DNA of 15,924 nt from Ignavibacteria bacterium (GCA_005877655.1 VBOC01000121.1:1-15924); one strand, 5' to 3'. Counted from the first letter of the stretch, positions 7,173 through 14,449 are shown. Notes: generated from the sequence alone by a model not told the origin. Made by a program: numbers and translations.

Positions 7173-7813
7173 CCGTCGCCGGGAGGCAGGCTTCGAAAGT
7201 TCCCTATCAGATCCAGGCTACGACAAAGACGAACATCTACGGCCACCAGATTTTCGTACCGGGAGATACCTGCGTGTACAAGCTCGACTTTGAGGGGTAC
7301 GGCGACCAATATCAGGCGCATGCTGCGGTCTTCGACGCAATGCTCAATTCGTTTGAGATCCCGGTTGTTGTCGCCAAAAAGCCGGACGTATGGCAGCCCT
7401 CTTCCAATCTGGAAACGCTCGACGCATCGCCCTATTTCACGATGCAATATCCGGATAACCTCGTCATCGCCCCGGTGACGAAAGGCGACAAGAACTATGT
7501 GAATGAACTGCGTGCAGACCGGTTGGATTGCAGCATCCATATCGATGTCTTTGGGGCAAAGGGACTCACGGTTGATAAGGCCTGGGCGCAGAACAAGGGA
7601 AAGTATAAGTCAAAGACCTCGGGTGAAACCACGATCGGCGGAGCCAAGGCATTCTGGGTCGATTATTCCACGCGCAAGGATATCAGCAGTCGCGCCTACT
7701 TTGTCGTCAAGAACGATAAAGTCATCCGTGTCACGCTCAACTGGTACACACCGCAGAAGGAGATCTATTTCCCCGAGTTCGAGAAGTGCGTCAAGTCGAT
7801 CAAATATAAGTGA
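7169..7813 (+). pseudogene. PsbP-like lipoprotein, continuation in a shifted frame (214 aa)
   Basis: The frame opens at a GTG at 7169 whose GTGA overlaps the previous stop. It has no Shine-Dalgarno and no signal peptide, so it reads as the continuation of the lipoprotein. It completes domain 1 (VAGRQASKVPYQIQ to AVFDAMLNSFEI, about residues 3-66). A second copy follows (about 85-214), starting YFTMQYPDNLVI and ending FPEFEKCVKSIKYK. The two halves share the order 'hydrophobic Y-P strand ... GG/AGR/K-A-F-W-V strand ... Y-F-V ... F-x-x-x-x-x-S', which points to internal duplication. A genuine two-gene arrangement coupled through GTGA is possible but less likely, because domain 1 would be cut mid-fold. 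The next gene starts seven bases after the TGA. Confidence 0.7.
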
Positions 7814-7820
7814 GGCTGCC

Positions 7821-8153
7821 ATGGTAGAGCACGCGTTGGTTACAACGGCATTCACGCTCGACGGGTACAAGATCGTCAGGCAATTGGGGCTCGTGCGCGG
7901 AATTACCGTCCGGTCGCGCTCCATCATCGGAAACATCGGCGCGGGGATCCAGATCCTCTTCGGAGGGAATATTACGCTCTACCAGGAGTTGTGCGAGCGT
8001 GCCCGTCAGGATGCGTATGTTATCATGATCCAGCACGCCAACCAGATGGGAGCGAATGCAGTCATCGGGATGCGCTACGATGCGAATGAAGTCGCAACGG
8101 GCGCGACGGAAGTCCTCGCCTACGGAACCGCTGTCGTTGTAGAAAAGGCGTGA
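7821..8153 (+). CDS. YbjQ/UPF0145 family protein (110 aa)
   Basis: The protein matches the YbjQ (UPF0145, DUF74) family over its whole length. The N-terminal strand TTAFTLDGYKIVRQLGLVRGI (with V-x-G preceding the loop), the segment RARQDAYVIMIQHANQMGANAVIGMRYD (about 64-91), and the final strand EVLAYGTAVVV are the recurring family parts. Related proteins form pentameric rings and have been called heavy-metal binding, but a biochemical role is not established. The open frame extends upstream through the lipoprotein to 7503; the ATG at 7821 is chosen because GTGAGG lies seven bases upstream and the family begins there. It is intact, unlike its neighbours on both sides, and sits in the same run of closely spaced plus-strand genes. 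Confidence 0.88.
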   Translation: MVEHALVTTAFTLDGYKIVRQLGLVRGITVRSRSIIGNIGAGIQILFGGNITLYQELCERARQDAYVIMIQHANQMGANAVIGMRYDANEVATGATEVLAYGTAVVVEKA

Positions 8154-8165
8154 CCCCCCTGGCGC

Positions 8166-8978
8166 ATGGACATTAAGGACCGAACCGTTCTCGTATTGGG
8201 GGGCGGGGGTCTGGTCGGCTCCGCCATCTGCCGGAAGCTGGTCGACGAGAGACCCAAGCGCATCATCCTCACTTCCCTCCTCCGATCCGAGGCGGAAGAG
8301 GCCGTCCGGGAGCTCCGCGAGGAATTTCCCCGGACCCCGAACCAGTTTTTCGTCCCATGGTGGGGCAACATCTTCGTCCGCCATGAGCTCAAGGACATCC
8401 GGCGGGACGAGATTATCAACGACCCCGCAAGCCGGGAGATGCTCATTGATGACACGCTCGCCGAGCTCACCGAACGAACCCTCCGCCGTTCGTCGATTTT
8501 TAGGTTGATCGAGCGGTTCAAGCCCGCAATCATCGTCGACTGCATCAATTCGGCTACTGCAATCGCCTATCAGGACATTTTTCAGAGCGCGCGGAGGGTC
8601 CGTCAGCAGATTAAGCGAAACAAGCGGAGCGACAACAGCGCTGCGCTACGGAGTGCAACCGAGCAGCTCCTCTGCACGCTCTACACCCCCCAGCTCATCC
8701 GACATGTCCAGCTCCTCTACCGTTCGATGCAGACCTTCCGGACGACGATTTACGTTAAAATCGGTACGAGCGGCACCGGCGGTATGGGACTCAACATCCC
8801 CTACACGCACAGCGAAGAGCGCCCTTCGAGCGTCCTTCTGAGCAAGTCTGCCGTGGCCGGCGCTCACACGCTGCTTCTGTTTCTGATGGGACGGACGCCG
8901 GACGCTCTGCGTACGGCGAAATCAAACGGGGCGGGAAACCGATCAAACTCTTCGATTGCCCGCCGCGCCGGGGAGTGA
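8166..8978 (+). pseudogene. Large NAD(P)-binding Rossmann-fold protein, N-terminal fragment
   Basis: Begins at ATG 8166, twelve bases after the previous stop, without a clear ribosome site. The N-terminal VLVLGGGGLVGSAICRKL (9-26) is a G-x-G-x-x-G dinucleotide-binding loop of the short-chain dehydrogenase/epimerase superfamily. FKPAIIVDCINSATAIAYQD (118-137) is the later strand and helix. IPYTHSEE and LLSKSAVAGAHTLLLFLM (about 214-241) carry the likely Y and K positions. The frame is good to D246 (8901-8903). It then reads an unrelated tail (ALRTAKSNGAGNRS) to TGA 8978, while coherent sequence (YGEIKRGGKPIKLFDCPPRR) continues from 8912 in another frame. By the spacing I remember for related proteins, tens of bases are missing at the junction. 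Substrate unknown. Confidence 0.72.
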
Positions 8979-9673
8979 AACTCCGGGGCGCGATCCAATT
9001 GCGCATGCCCGATCTTGCGAGCGAGACGGGGGAAACTCTGAAATCGGTGTTCATCGACACCGGCGAGAACGGGCTTTTCTCAAGGGGCGAGTTTGAGGCG
9101 ATCGCCACGCCCGGCCAGATGGAATTTGTGACGGCGGAAGAGATTGCGGAAGACGCCATCTATGAAATCAAGGGAGGGAATACCGGGCACGACATCATTA
9201 ACGCTCTCGATAACGCGACGCTCTCGCCCACCTACCGTGCGGGTTACCTTTTCCACGGCGCGAAGAAACGGCTGGAGGCGCTTGAGCGCCGCCACGGAGT
9301 CCGAAGCATCGCCTTCGAGATTCTCGGGCCTCCCCGGCTCTCGAAGCTTCTCTATGAGGCTCATCTCCTCGAACGCTGCTTCAAGAGCGCCAGAACGGTT
9401 GCACGTACCAGCCCCAAGGAGCTCTCGCGCCGGCTCCGCCGGAAAATAGAGTCAGACCGGAAAAATCAAGATTCCGCCTTATCAAGGGGAAAACGAGGTG
9501 GCCGTGACGCCGAAAAGCCTCGACCTCTGGGCGCACGACGGCTGGGTGGACCTCCGGTTGGCAAACATGGTCCGGTGGAAAACCCGCTTCGCAAGAATCT
9601 TCAAGATGGTCTCTCAGGTCCCCCTCCCGGATACGAGCTCGAGGTACCTCTATACGCGCGAGTACTGGAATGA
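8912..9673 (+). pseudogene. Rossmann-fold protein, middle fragment
   Basis: The middle of the same protein, in the frame that contains an internal GTG at 8975 overlapping the first fragment's stop. It reads YGEIKRGGKPIKLFDC, then FIDTGENGLFSRGEFEAIA, GQMEFVTAEEIAEDAIYEI, GGNTGHDIINALDNATLSPT and ILGPPRLSKLLYEAHLL. These are glycine- and acid-rich blocks of the kind seen in the C-terminal half of large dehydrogenase-like proteins. It is coherent to ESDRK at 9463; after that the frame becomes arginine/glycine/proline-rich nonsense to 9673, while coherent sequence passes to a third frame from 9462. A GTG start at 8975 would give a protein without a nucleotide-binding domain, so I treat this as a fragment and not a separate gene. 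Confidence 0.68.
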
Positions 9674-9752
9674 TTTTCGGGACATCGATCCCGGCAAACT
9701 CGCAGGATGGATTTTCAGCTTCGAGGAACGAGGAATGCGGATGAAGGCTTAA
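9462..9752 (+). pseudogene. Rossmann-fold protein, C-terminal fragment
   Basis: Third frame of the same gene: KIKIPPYQGENEVAVTPKSL, then DLWAHDGWVDLRLANMVRWK, DTSSRYLYTREYWNDFRD, IDPGKLAGWIFSFEERGMRM-KA. Residues fit a C-terminal substrate-binding extension with many aromatics. At the join the middle frame ends GACCGGAAA and this frame begins AAAATCAAG, so the two share a short A run. By the usual spacing of this family as I recall it, roughly 15-25 residues are missing between ESDRK and KIPPY. Summed, the three pieces give about 500-530 residues. The stop at 9750-9752 is followed after 66 bases by a strong stem-loop, so this is the end of the plus-strand run. Confidence 0.68.
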
Positions 9753-9818
9753 TCAGTCATGCCGCGGGTGACGAATAGCCCGACGATGAGTGACGAGGTA
9801 TCTGGCAGGGCACAGAAT

Positions 9819-9851
9819 CCGAAAACCCCGGGGGTAAGCCGGGGTTTTCGG
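9819..9851. terminator. Bidirectional stem-loop terminator between convergent genes
   Basis: CCGAAAACCCCGG (9819-9831) and CCGGGGTTTTCGG (9839-9851) form a perfect 13-bp stem with a seven-base loop. There is no long T run on either side, but the stem has an internal A4/T4 block. It lies between the plus-strand Rossmann gene ending at 9752 and the minus-strand T9SS gene ending at 9892, where a shared terminator is expected. Confidence 0.8.
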
Positions 9852-9891
9852 AAGTCGTTAAAATTGCCAGACCGTCAATACGGCGGAGAGC

Positions 9892-11307
9892 CTATCTGAC
9901 AACCATCATCCGCCTGACTGCCTGATAGAGCTGTCGGTGATCGGCCGGCGTAAACGCGACAATCCTGTAGAAGTATACTCCCGAAGGAATGTTGGCGGCG
10001 TTGAACTCGATGGTTTGCACACCCTCCTCCATTTCTTCCCGATTGAGAAGCGTCGAGACCTCCTGCCCCAGCACATTGTACACTTTCAATGTGACGACGC
10101 TTGCCTCCGCAAGTTCGAACTCGATCGTCGTACTCGGATTGAAAGGATTCGGATAATTTTGCCGTATCGCGAACTCCCCGGGTGTATCGTCGAGAATTGA
10201 ATACCCGGCCGTCGGCGGCTGTACAGGCACCGCATTCGGATTCGGATGCAGATACGGTGGAAGCGTCTGCGTTCCGTTCACCCTCAAAGGCTTGAACGAA
10301 GAAGCCACGATCGGCCCGTCGAAGGCCCGGTTAATCCGTCCGATGCAGGAATCCTGCCCGAAGTAAAACGAGGCGGTGAACCGACTGCAAAATGTGAGAG
10401 CGGAGTCCGTGACTCCGATGATCCGGCGGATCGTCATGTTGTTGCACGGATCGGTGAGATTCCCGGCATCAAGATAAATCAGATCCCCGAGAGGCGTCGC
10501 GCCCGAATCAAACGGAGCGGTTACTCCAGAGTCGTTCGCGACGACAGCGATCTTAAGCGCATGGAGTTCGCCCAGGAGGTGGTTATTGTGCTTCCTAACG
10601 TGCGGATTCTTCAGCTCGCCGACGAACGGTCGCGTCCCCCCGTTATCCCGTGCTATGAAATCAAAGCATCGTGAACTATCGGTGTGGGGGAAATACTTTC
10701 TGTCCGCCGTCATGTACCTGATCCACCCGACATTCGGCGTGCTCGTCGGCATACCGACAAGCAATCCGTTCGGCCGCCGGATCTCATGTTTGTACATGAA
10801 GTCTCGAACGTTCCCCCCGTTTGGTTGTCGGGAGAAACCCTCTGCGGACGCGGCCGCCAGGTCCTTGTAAACAGGACCGATTTGCGTGCCGGAAGTATCC
10901 CACCACCACTTTTCGGCTACCGCCTTGACCTTGTCCTTATTCAACAGAAGGACGATCGCGACTGAATCGTGCCCGGCGACGGTTCGGCCGGTAGCGGTGA
11001 ATCCTTTCTTCTCCGCCGGGGCATAGCCTGTAAATCCTCCCGAATCCTCAATGGCAATGATATGTCCATTGAATCTGGCATGGAGGCTGTTGACCACATA
11101 ACTCGAATCATTATGAAAGATGAAGCGGGCTCGTACAAACTCCACCTTTCCGATGTCCTTGAGCTTTTTCAGCGCGAGTTCGGCTTGACTGAAAGTACGG
11201 TACCGGGGTTGCCCCGGTGCAAGTGATGTGAAAAGAACCGCTATTGCGAACAGGATTAACGAAACGCTGCCTCTCCTGATGATCGAGTGAAATCGCAACG
11301 TATGCAT
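9892..11307 (-). CDS. Secreted protein with T9SS type A C-terminal sorting domain (471 aa)
   Basis: An exported protein carried by the type IX secretion system and probably attached to the cell surface. Residues 1-33 are a signal peptide (basic IIRR, then SVSLILFAIAVLFTSLAPG). The last about 95 residues are the sorting domain: FAIRQNYPNPFNPSTTIEF (379-397), VTLKVYNVLGQEV and SGVYFYRIVA, ending in MMVVR. The central about 340 residues match no family I know; they contain W-W-W-D near 134-137, four or five cysteines and repeated 'DSG/NDS' turns. A GTG two codons upstream is open, but the ATG at 11307 is the start, with AGGAGG seven bases upstream. It is single, convergent with the Rossmann gene and divergent from the sigma-like gene. 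Cargo function is unknown. Confidence 0.88.
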   Translation of the reverse strand: MHTLRFHSIIRRGSVSLILFAIAVLFTSLAPGQPRYRTFSQAELALKKLKDIGKVEFVRARFIFHNDSSYVVNSLHARFNGHIIAIEDSGGFTGYAPAEKKGFTATGRTVAGHDSVAIVLLLNKDKVKAVAEKWWWDTSGTQIGPVYKDLAAASAEGFSRQPNGGNVRDFMYKHEIRRPNGLLVGMPTSTPNVGWIRYMTADRKYFPHTDSSRCFDFIARDNGGTRPFVGELKNPHVRKHNNHLLGELHALKIAVVANDSGVTAPFDSGATPLGDLIYLDAGNLTDPCNNMTIRRIIGVTDSALTFCSRFTASFYFGQDSCIGRINRAFDGPIVASSFKPLRVNGTQTLPPYLHPNPNAVPVQPPTAGYSILDDTPGEFAIRQNYPNPFNPSTTIEFELAEASVVTLKVYNVLGQEVSTLLNREEMEEGVQTIEFNAANIPSGVYFYRIVAFTPADHRQLYQAVRRMMVVR

Positions 11308-11363
11308 AGGCACTCCTCCTTCTGGGTTGGATGATCGGTCGGGCGGGCGCGGGGCTCGTTGGT

Positions 11364-11392
11364 AAAGTAACGCCTCGGCGAAGCAAAGTCAA
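11364..11392 (-). promoter_or_regulatory. Putative promoter of the T9SS cargo gene
   Basis: Minus-strand TTGACT (11392-11387, 5 of 6 matches to consensus) and TACTTT (11369-11364, 3 of 6) are separated by exactly 17 bases. Transcription would start near 11357, giving a leader of about 50 bases to the ATG at 11307. The -10 element is weak, so confidence rests on the -35 element and the spacing. Confidence 0.38.
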
Positions 11393-11611
11393 GTTAAAAA
11401 ATGTTCATCCCGGCACGGAAAAAAGAAGCGGATTTGAGGCTTTCCAACGATTACCACCGGGGACCGTCGATGGGATCGAGATCGCCCAACGTAAGGCCGT
11501 ACGGGTTTCAGCTCTTCAGTTATTCGTAACGCCGTGCGTCGATGCGATCGAGGTTAGATGCCATCCAGGCAGGATACACTCCGAAGACTATACGGATGCG
11601 CCGGGTAAAAG
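11393..11611. other. Intergenic stretch between divergent genes, nothing recognised
   Basis: The 219 bases between the two outward-facing promoter candidates hold no gene I can support. A 94-codon plus-strand frame across part of it (11331-11615) has no ribosome site and an unremarkable composition. I see no tRNA, riboswitch or clear inverted repeat. Confidence 0.5.
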
Positions 11612-11640
11612 TTGACTAAATCGCGTTTTCTTCCTACATA
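11612..11640 (+). promoter_or_regulatory. Putative promoter of the sigma-like/anti-sigma-like unit
   Basis: TTGACT (11612-11617) is followed after exactly 17 bases by TACATA (11635-11640); CATATT two bases further on is an alternative -10. The transcript would start near 11647, so the ATG at 11665 has a leader of less than 20 bases and no Shine-Dalgarno. It mirrors the TTGACT-17-TAC arrangement of the divergent promoter at 11364-11392. Confidence 0.42.
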
Positions 11641-11664
11641 TTGCATGCCTTTCCAAGCCCAATA

Positions 11665-12702
11665 ATGCCTTCAGTTACAGTCTATCCTGAGAAATTAAGA
11701 CGGCATCTCACGCAGCTCGAATCCGGTTCGATCTCGGAAAGTCAGTTGAGCGAGGCTGTGCAGTTATCCCGCACCATGATCCAGGCTTATCTAAGGTGCA
11801 TCCCTTCGTCGATCACCCATCTTTGTCTGCAGCAGGGACTATCCATGACCGATTTATCGTATGATTGCATCGCAGAAGCGTTCGCACGCGATACTGACAA
11901 CACATTTAGTAACATTCAGAATTTCATCGGGTCGTTGCGGAACGATCTGAACACGATCCCCGATCGTGATCTCTTTCTGGCCTATAAGGGTTTTCTCATC
12001 TCTATCGCGGAGGCGCAATTCGCCCGCCTCTATGCCCAAACAGATCCGGCCGGATCCCGTGTTCATCGAAATATTCGTGATTGTCTCAGGGATTCAAAAA
12101 CGTTTGGTCTAAGAAGAGATTTCAGGCGTCTCGTGCTCTTCCCGCTCCGGCTCGACGCGCTGGACCACCTCGGGCCGTTTCCACCGGATGAATTGGCAGG
12201 AAGGTTCGTGCAAGAGGCAAGCTCAAGGCATTCCATTCCGGAAATGCTCGAAACCCTTCATCATGTCCTGGCGTGCCAATCCCAATACCGGCGCACAATA
12301 TCACTGATCGACGTCGCATCAATGTTCAAAAATTCATATCAAACCGATTTTTCTCCGGAAACGTCGGTGGATCATCCGTCGTCTTCGGAGAGCTTGAGCG
12401 AGTTTGAACTTCGAAGATTGCGGCACGAGGTGGAAAATGCGCTTAAGGAAAAGATACTCTTGGCCTATCTGGTACGCGGGAAGGTCACCGATCAGCAAGC
12501 GCAGGCAATGTTCAACGCGCTCCAGGATCTGTTGGAGGATTGGTCCTCCGGCGACAGCTCTCCCGCTTCCCTCTATTCAAATTTCAATAATCACTTGTCG
12601 ATAGCTCCCGAGACCTATGAGCAGGAATTTCGATCAAAGATGGAATACTTGCTGAAAATGGCGCGGCAGGAATTTTCCAGTCGTTTGATGAGGGAATTAT
12701 GA
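11665..12702 (+). CDS. Unknown helical protein, candidate divergent sigma-factor-like regulator (345 aa)
   Basis: I do not recognise this protein with certainty. It is predicted almost wholly helical and soluble, with no signal peptide and one cysteine-poor core. MTDLSYDCIAEAFARD (about 54-69), followed by an aromatic 'F-x-x-I-x-x-F' helix, resembles in order the 'D-L-x-Q-x-x-F' helix of sigma region 2. RLYAQTDPAGSRVHRNIRDC (about 125-144) is basic and could contact DNA. The C-terminal stretch SIAPETYEQEFRSKMEYLLK (about 312-331) has the shape of a helix-turn-helix followed by a basic helix, as in region 4. The ATG at 11665 is preferred over an upstream TTG at 11641. The strongest clue is context: the next gene encodes a membrane protein with an anti-sigma zinc finger. 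A sigma role is inference; another cytoplasmic partner of the anti-sigma protein is possible. Confidence 0.6.
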   Translation: MPSVTVYPEKLRRHLTQLESGSISESQLSEAVQLSRTMIQAYLRCIPSSITHLCLQQGLSMTDLSYDCIAEAFARDTDNTFSNIQNFIGSLRNDLNTIPDRDLFLAYKGFLISIAEAQFARLYAQTDPAGSRVHRNIRDCLRDSKTFGLRRDFRRLVLFPLRLDALDHLGPFPPDELAGRFVQEASSRHSIPEMLETLHHVLACQSQYRRTISLIDVASMFKNSYQTDFSPETSVDHPSSSESLSEFELRRLRHEVENALKEKILLAYLVRGKVTDQQAQAMFNALQDLLEDWSSGDSSPASLYSNFNNHLSIAPETYEQEFRSKMEYLLKMARQEFSSRLMREL

Positions 12703-12768
12703 AAAACTGTCGATCAGGCCCAACCCGCGCAGATATTTTACGCGAAAACCCTCAAACGTTGAAATAAA

Positions 12769-12831
12769 ACAGATGATGGGGATAGATATATGATGGAAAG
12801 AGACAGATGATGGGCATAGTCGGTATGATCA
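12769..12831 (+). repeat. ATGATGG boxes at 17-base spacing upstream of the anti-sigma-like gene
   Basis: ATGATGG occurs at 12773-12779, 12790-12796 and 12807-12813, each exactly 17 bases after the last. A weaker ATGATCA follows at 12825. The first and third copies sit in a longer direct repeat, ACAGATGATGGGGATAG at 12769-12785 and ACAGATGATGGGCATAG at 12803-12819, differing at one base. They lie in the 168-base gap between the two genes of the unit, where an operator or internal regulatory site is plausible. Confidence 0.6.
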
Positions 12832-12835
12832 TATC

Positions 12836-12878
12836 AGGAGTCAGCAGCGTGTCTTTCATCCGGCAAGATTATGTCTGA
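12836..12878 (+). promoter_or_regulatory. Leader mini-ORF with strong ribosome site overlapping the anti-sigma-like start
   Basis: AGGAG (12836-12840) is followed after eight bases by GTG (12849), opening a nine-codon frame (VSFIRQDYV) that stops at TGA 12876-12878. The ATG of the next gene (12871-12873) lies inside its last codons, and that ATG has no ribosome site of its own. Re-initiation or translational coupling from the leader would explain how the anti-sigma-like gene is translated. Confidence 0.4.
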
Positions 12879-14343
12879 ACATTTTTCCGAACACGAATTA
12901 GAAATCTATTATCTATCGCCTGAAGAACTCGGCGAGAGCGAGACGGAGAAGATCTTGCTTCACCTTGGAAAATGTCAACTCTGTAATGGACACCTTCGCG
13001 AGGTAAAACAGTACTACCAGAGCCTCGAAGAAAGTCCGGAATCTACTCCCACCGAGAGAGATACCGCCTTCGCTCGTAAGCTGCTTTCAAGGAACCGCCT
13101 TTTTTTACCGGGCCGCAAGGCAGAGTTGAAAGAGAAATCGGATAGTCTGGTAGAATCATTCGCCGAGGTCATCGAGCCCTACCGAAGCTCGCTGACCGAG
13201 CGTTTCATTCGTTATCTCCGGATTCATCCTGTTCGTTCCGCTGGCGTGTTCTCATTCGCAGCACTCGCTCTCGCGGCCGCATTCATGTCCATTCGGCCAA
13301 AGCTTGATAAGAATCCTGCGATTGCGCAAGCAAAGGACGGATTCCTGATCGTTCAGAACGGCCACGGAGATGAATTGTGGCGAAAGCACATTGGAGACAA
13401 GTTTACCATGGAGGGTGCCCCTCCGTATATTGGGGGTCATCCTGAACGGGTGATCAATCTTAAGGATCTGGACAGCGATGGAACGAACGAGCTGTTTTGC
13501 ATTTTCGGTTGGACCTCTATGGATTTTCCATTTAACAATCTACTTATTTGCTACAACGCCGACAGTACCGAACGGTGGAAATACGAGCTTCATAGAACTA
13601 TGCAATTTGGTGGCGTCCCGTACAGCGACCAATACAAGTTTTACCACATAGAAGCGGGAGATTTCGCACATTCCGGCGATATCGAAATTATAGCGGCGGC
13701 TACACACGATCCATGGGCCCCCAACGTCCTCCTGCGACTGGATGGAAAGGGTGGAAAGTTGATCAGTGAATTTTGGCATCCAGGAATGCTGAGAGAATTC
13801 GGCCACAAAGACCTCAATCATGACGGAGTAGAGGAATTAGTCTATGGTGGTCAGAACAACCGACTTCAGCAAGCTTGTGTGGTGGTATTCGATCCGCGCA
13901 GCGTCGAGGGATCTGCCCCCGCCCCCCAAGGCTATTATCCGAATGGATTTCCGCAGGGGACCGAAAAGTACTACATCACATTTCCCGGCTCAGATTTGAA
14001 GCAGTTCGCTACAGACGTAACAAATGAAGTCACTGGTCTGAGGATAGCCGGTGATGGAACTCTTGAGGTCATGGTGAACGAGCCTGTAAGAATAGCTACC
14101 GGTACTTTGTACTATTATTTCGATTCTCAGTTGAACTGTATAAACGTTCGGGCTTCGGATTCATTTACGGCGGCCCACCAGCAACTGGAGCGCGATGGAA
14201 AGCTTGCAACACACCTGAACGACGAATATTTTGAGGCATTACGGAAAGGGGTCACGTATTGGGACGGGGAAAAGTTCGTCAACCACCTCACGATGAATCC
14301 AGAAGATAATTCGGCTTTTTTATTGGAAAGTTTTACGGGATAG
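12871..14343 (+). CDS. Membrane anti-sigma-type zinc-finger protein with exported FG-GAP/EF-hand-like domain (490 aa)
   Basis: A predicted membrane sensor with three parts. Residues 1-50 form an anti-sigma zinc finger with the H-x3-C-x2-C motif H31, C35, C38 (HLGKCQLC), expected in the cytoplasm. After a charged linker, one membrane helix lies at about 122-141 (RSAGVFSFAALALAAAFMSI). The remaining about 350 residues would be outside. They carry calcium-loop-like repeats of the FG-GAP/VCBS kind: D199-x-D201-x-D203-G-x-x-E207 and D314-x-N316-x-D318-G-x-x-E322, with a degenerate one at 263-272 (GDFAHSGDIE), consistent with a beta-propeller. The ATG at 12871 has no direct Shine-Dalgarno (see the leader ORF). 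It follows the sigma-like gene, so the pair probably forms a signal-transduction unit. The ligand is unknown. The domain architecture is seen in the sequence; partnership is inference. Confidence 0.78.
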   Translation: MSEHFSEHELEIYYLSPEELGESETEKILLHLGKCQLCNGHLREVKQYYQSLEESPESTPTERDTAFARKLLSRNRLFLPGRKAELKEKSDSLVESFAEVIEPYRSSLTERFIRYLRIHPVRSAGVFSFAALALAAAFMSIRPKLDKNPAIAQAKDGFLIVQNGHGDELWRKHIGDKFTMEGAPPYIGGHPERVINLKDLDSDGTNELFCIFGWTSMDFPFNNLLICYNADSTERWKYELHRTMQFGGVPYSDQYKFYHIEAGDFAHSGDIEIIAAATHDPWAPNVLLRLDGKGGKLISEFWHPGMLREFGHKDLNHDGVEELVYGGQNNRLQQACVVVFDPRSVEGSAPAPQGYYPNGFPQGTEKYYITFPGSDLKQFATDVTNEVTGLRIAGDGTLEVMVNEPVRIATGTLYYYFDSQLNCINVRASDSFTAAHQQLERDGKLATHLNDEYFEALRKGVTYWDGEKFVNHLTMNPEDNSAFLLESFTG

Positions 14344-14406
14344 ACCTGGCCCGTTGAAATGAGACGTTGAGTTATGAATTCGCGACGTTCGAACCCAACA
14401 CCATAT

Positions 14407-14443
14407 CAAGCGCTTGTCAATCAGCGAATCACGGTAATCGTGA
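14407..14443. promoter_or_regulatory. Two palindromes upstream of a promoter-like sequence
   Basis: CAAGCGCTTG (14407-14416) is a perfect 10-base palindrome. TCACG (14429-14433) and CGTGA (14439-14443) form a second inverted repeat with a five-base loop. Both lie shortly before a promoter-like TATAAT. They could be operators, or the second a weak terminator for the anti-sigma-like gene ending at 14343, although no T run follows. Confidence 0.3.
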
Positions 14444-14449
14444 GGAACG

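Noticed and set aside
11331..11615. 94-codon plus-strand frame in the divergent intergenic region
   Set aside because: No ribosome site, no recognisable motif, and it overlaps both promoter candidates; GC-rich DNA gives such frames by chance.
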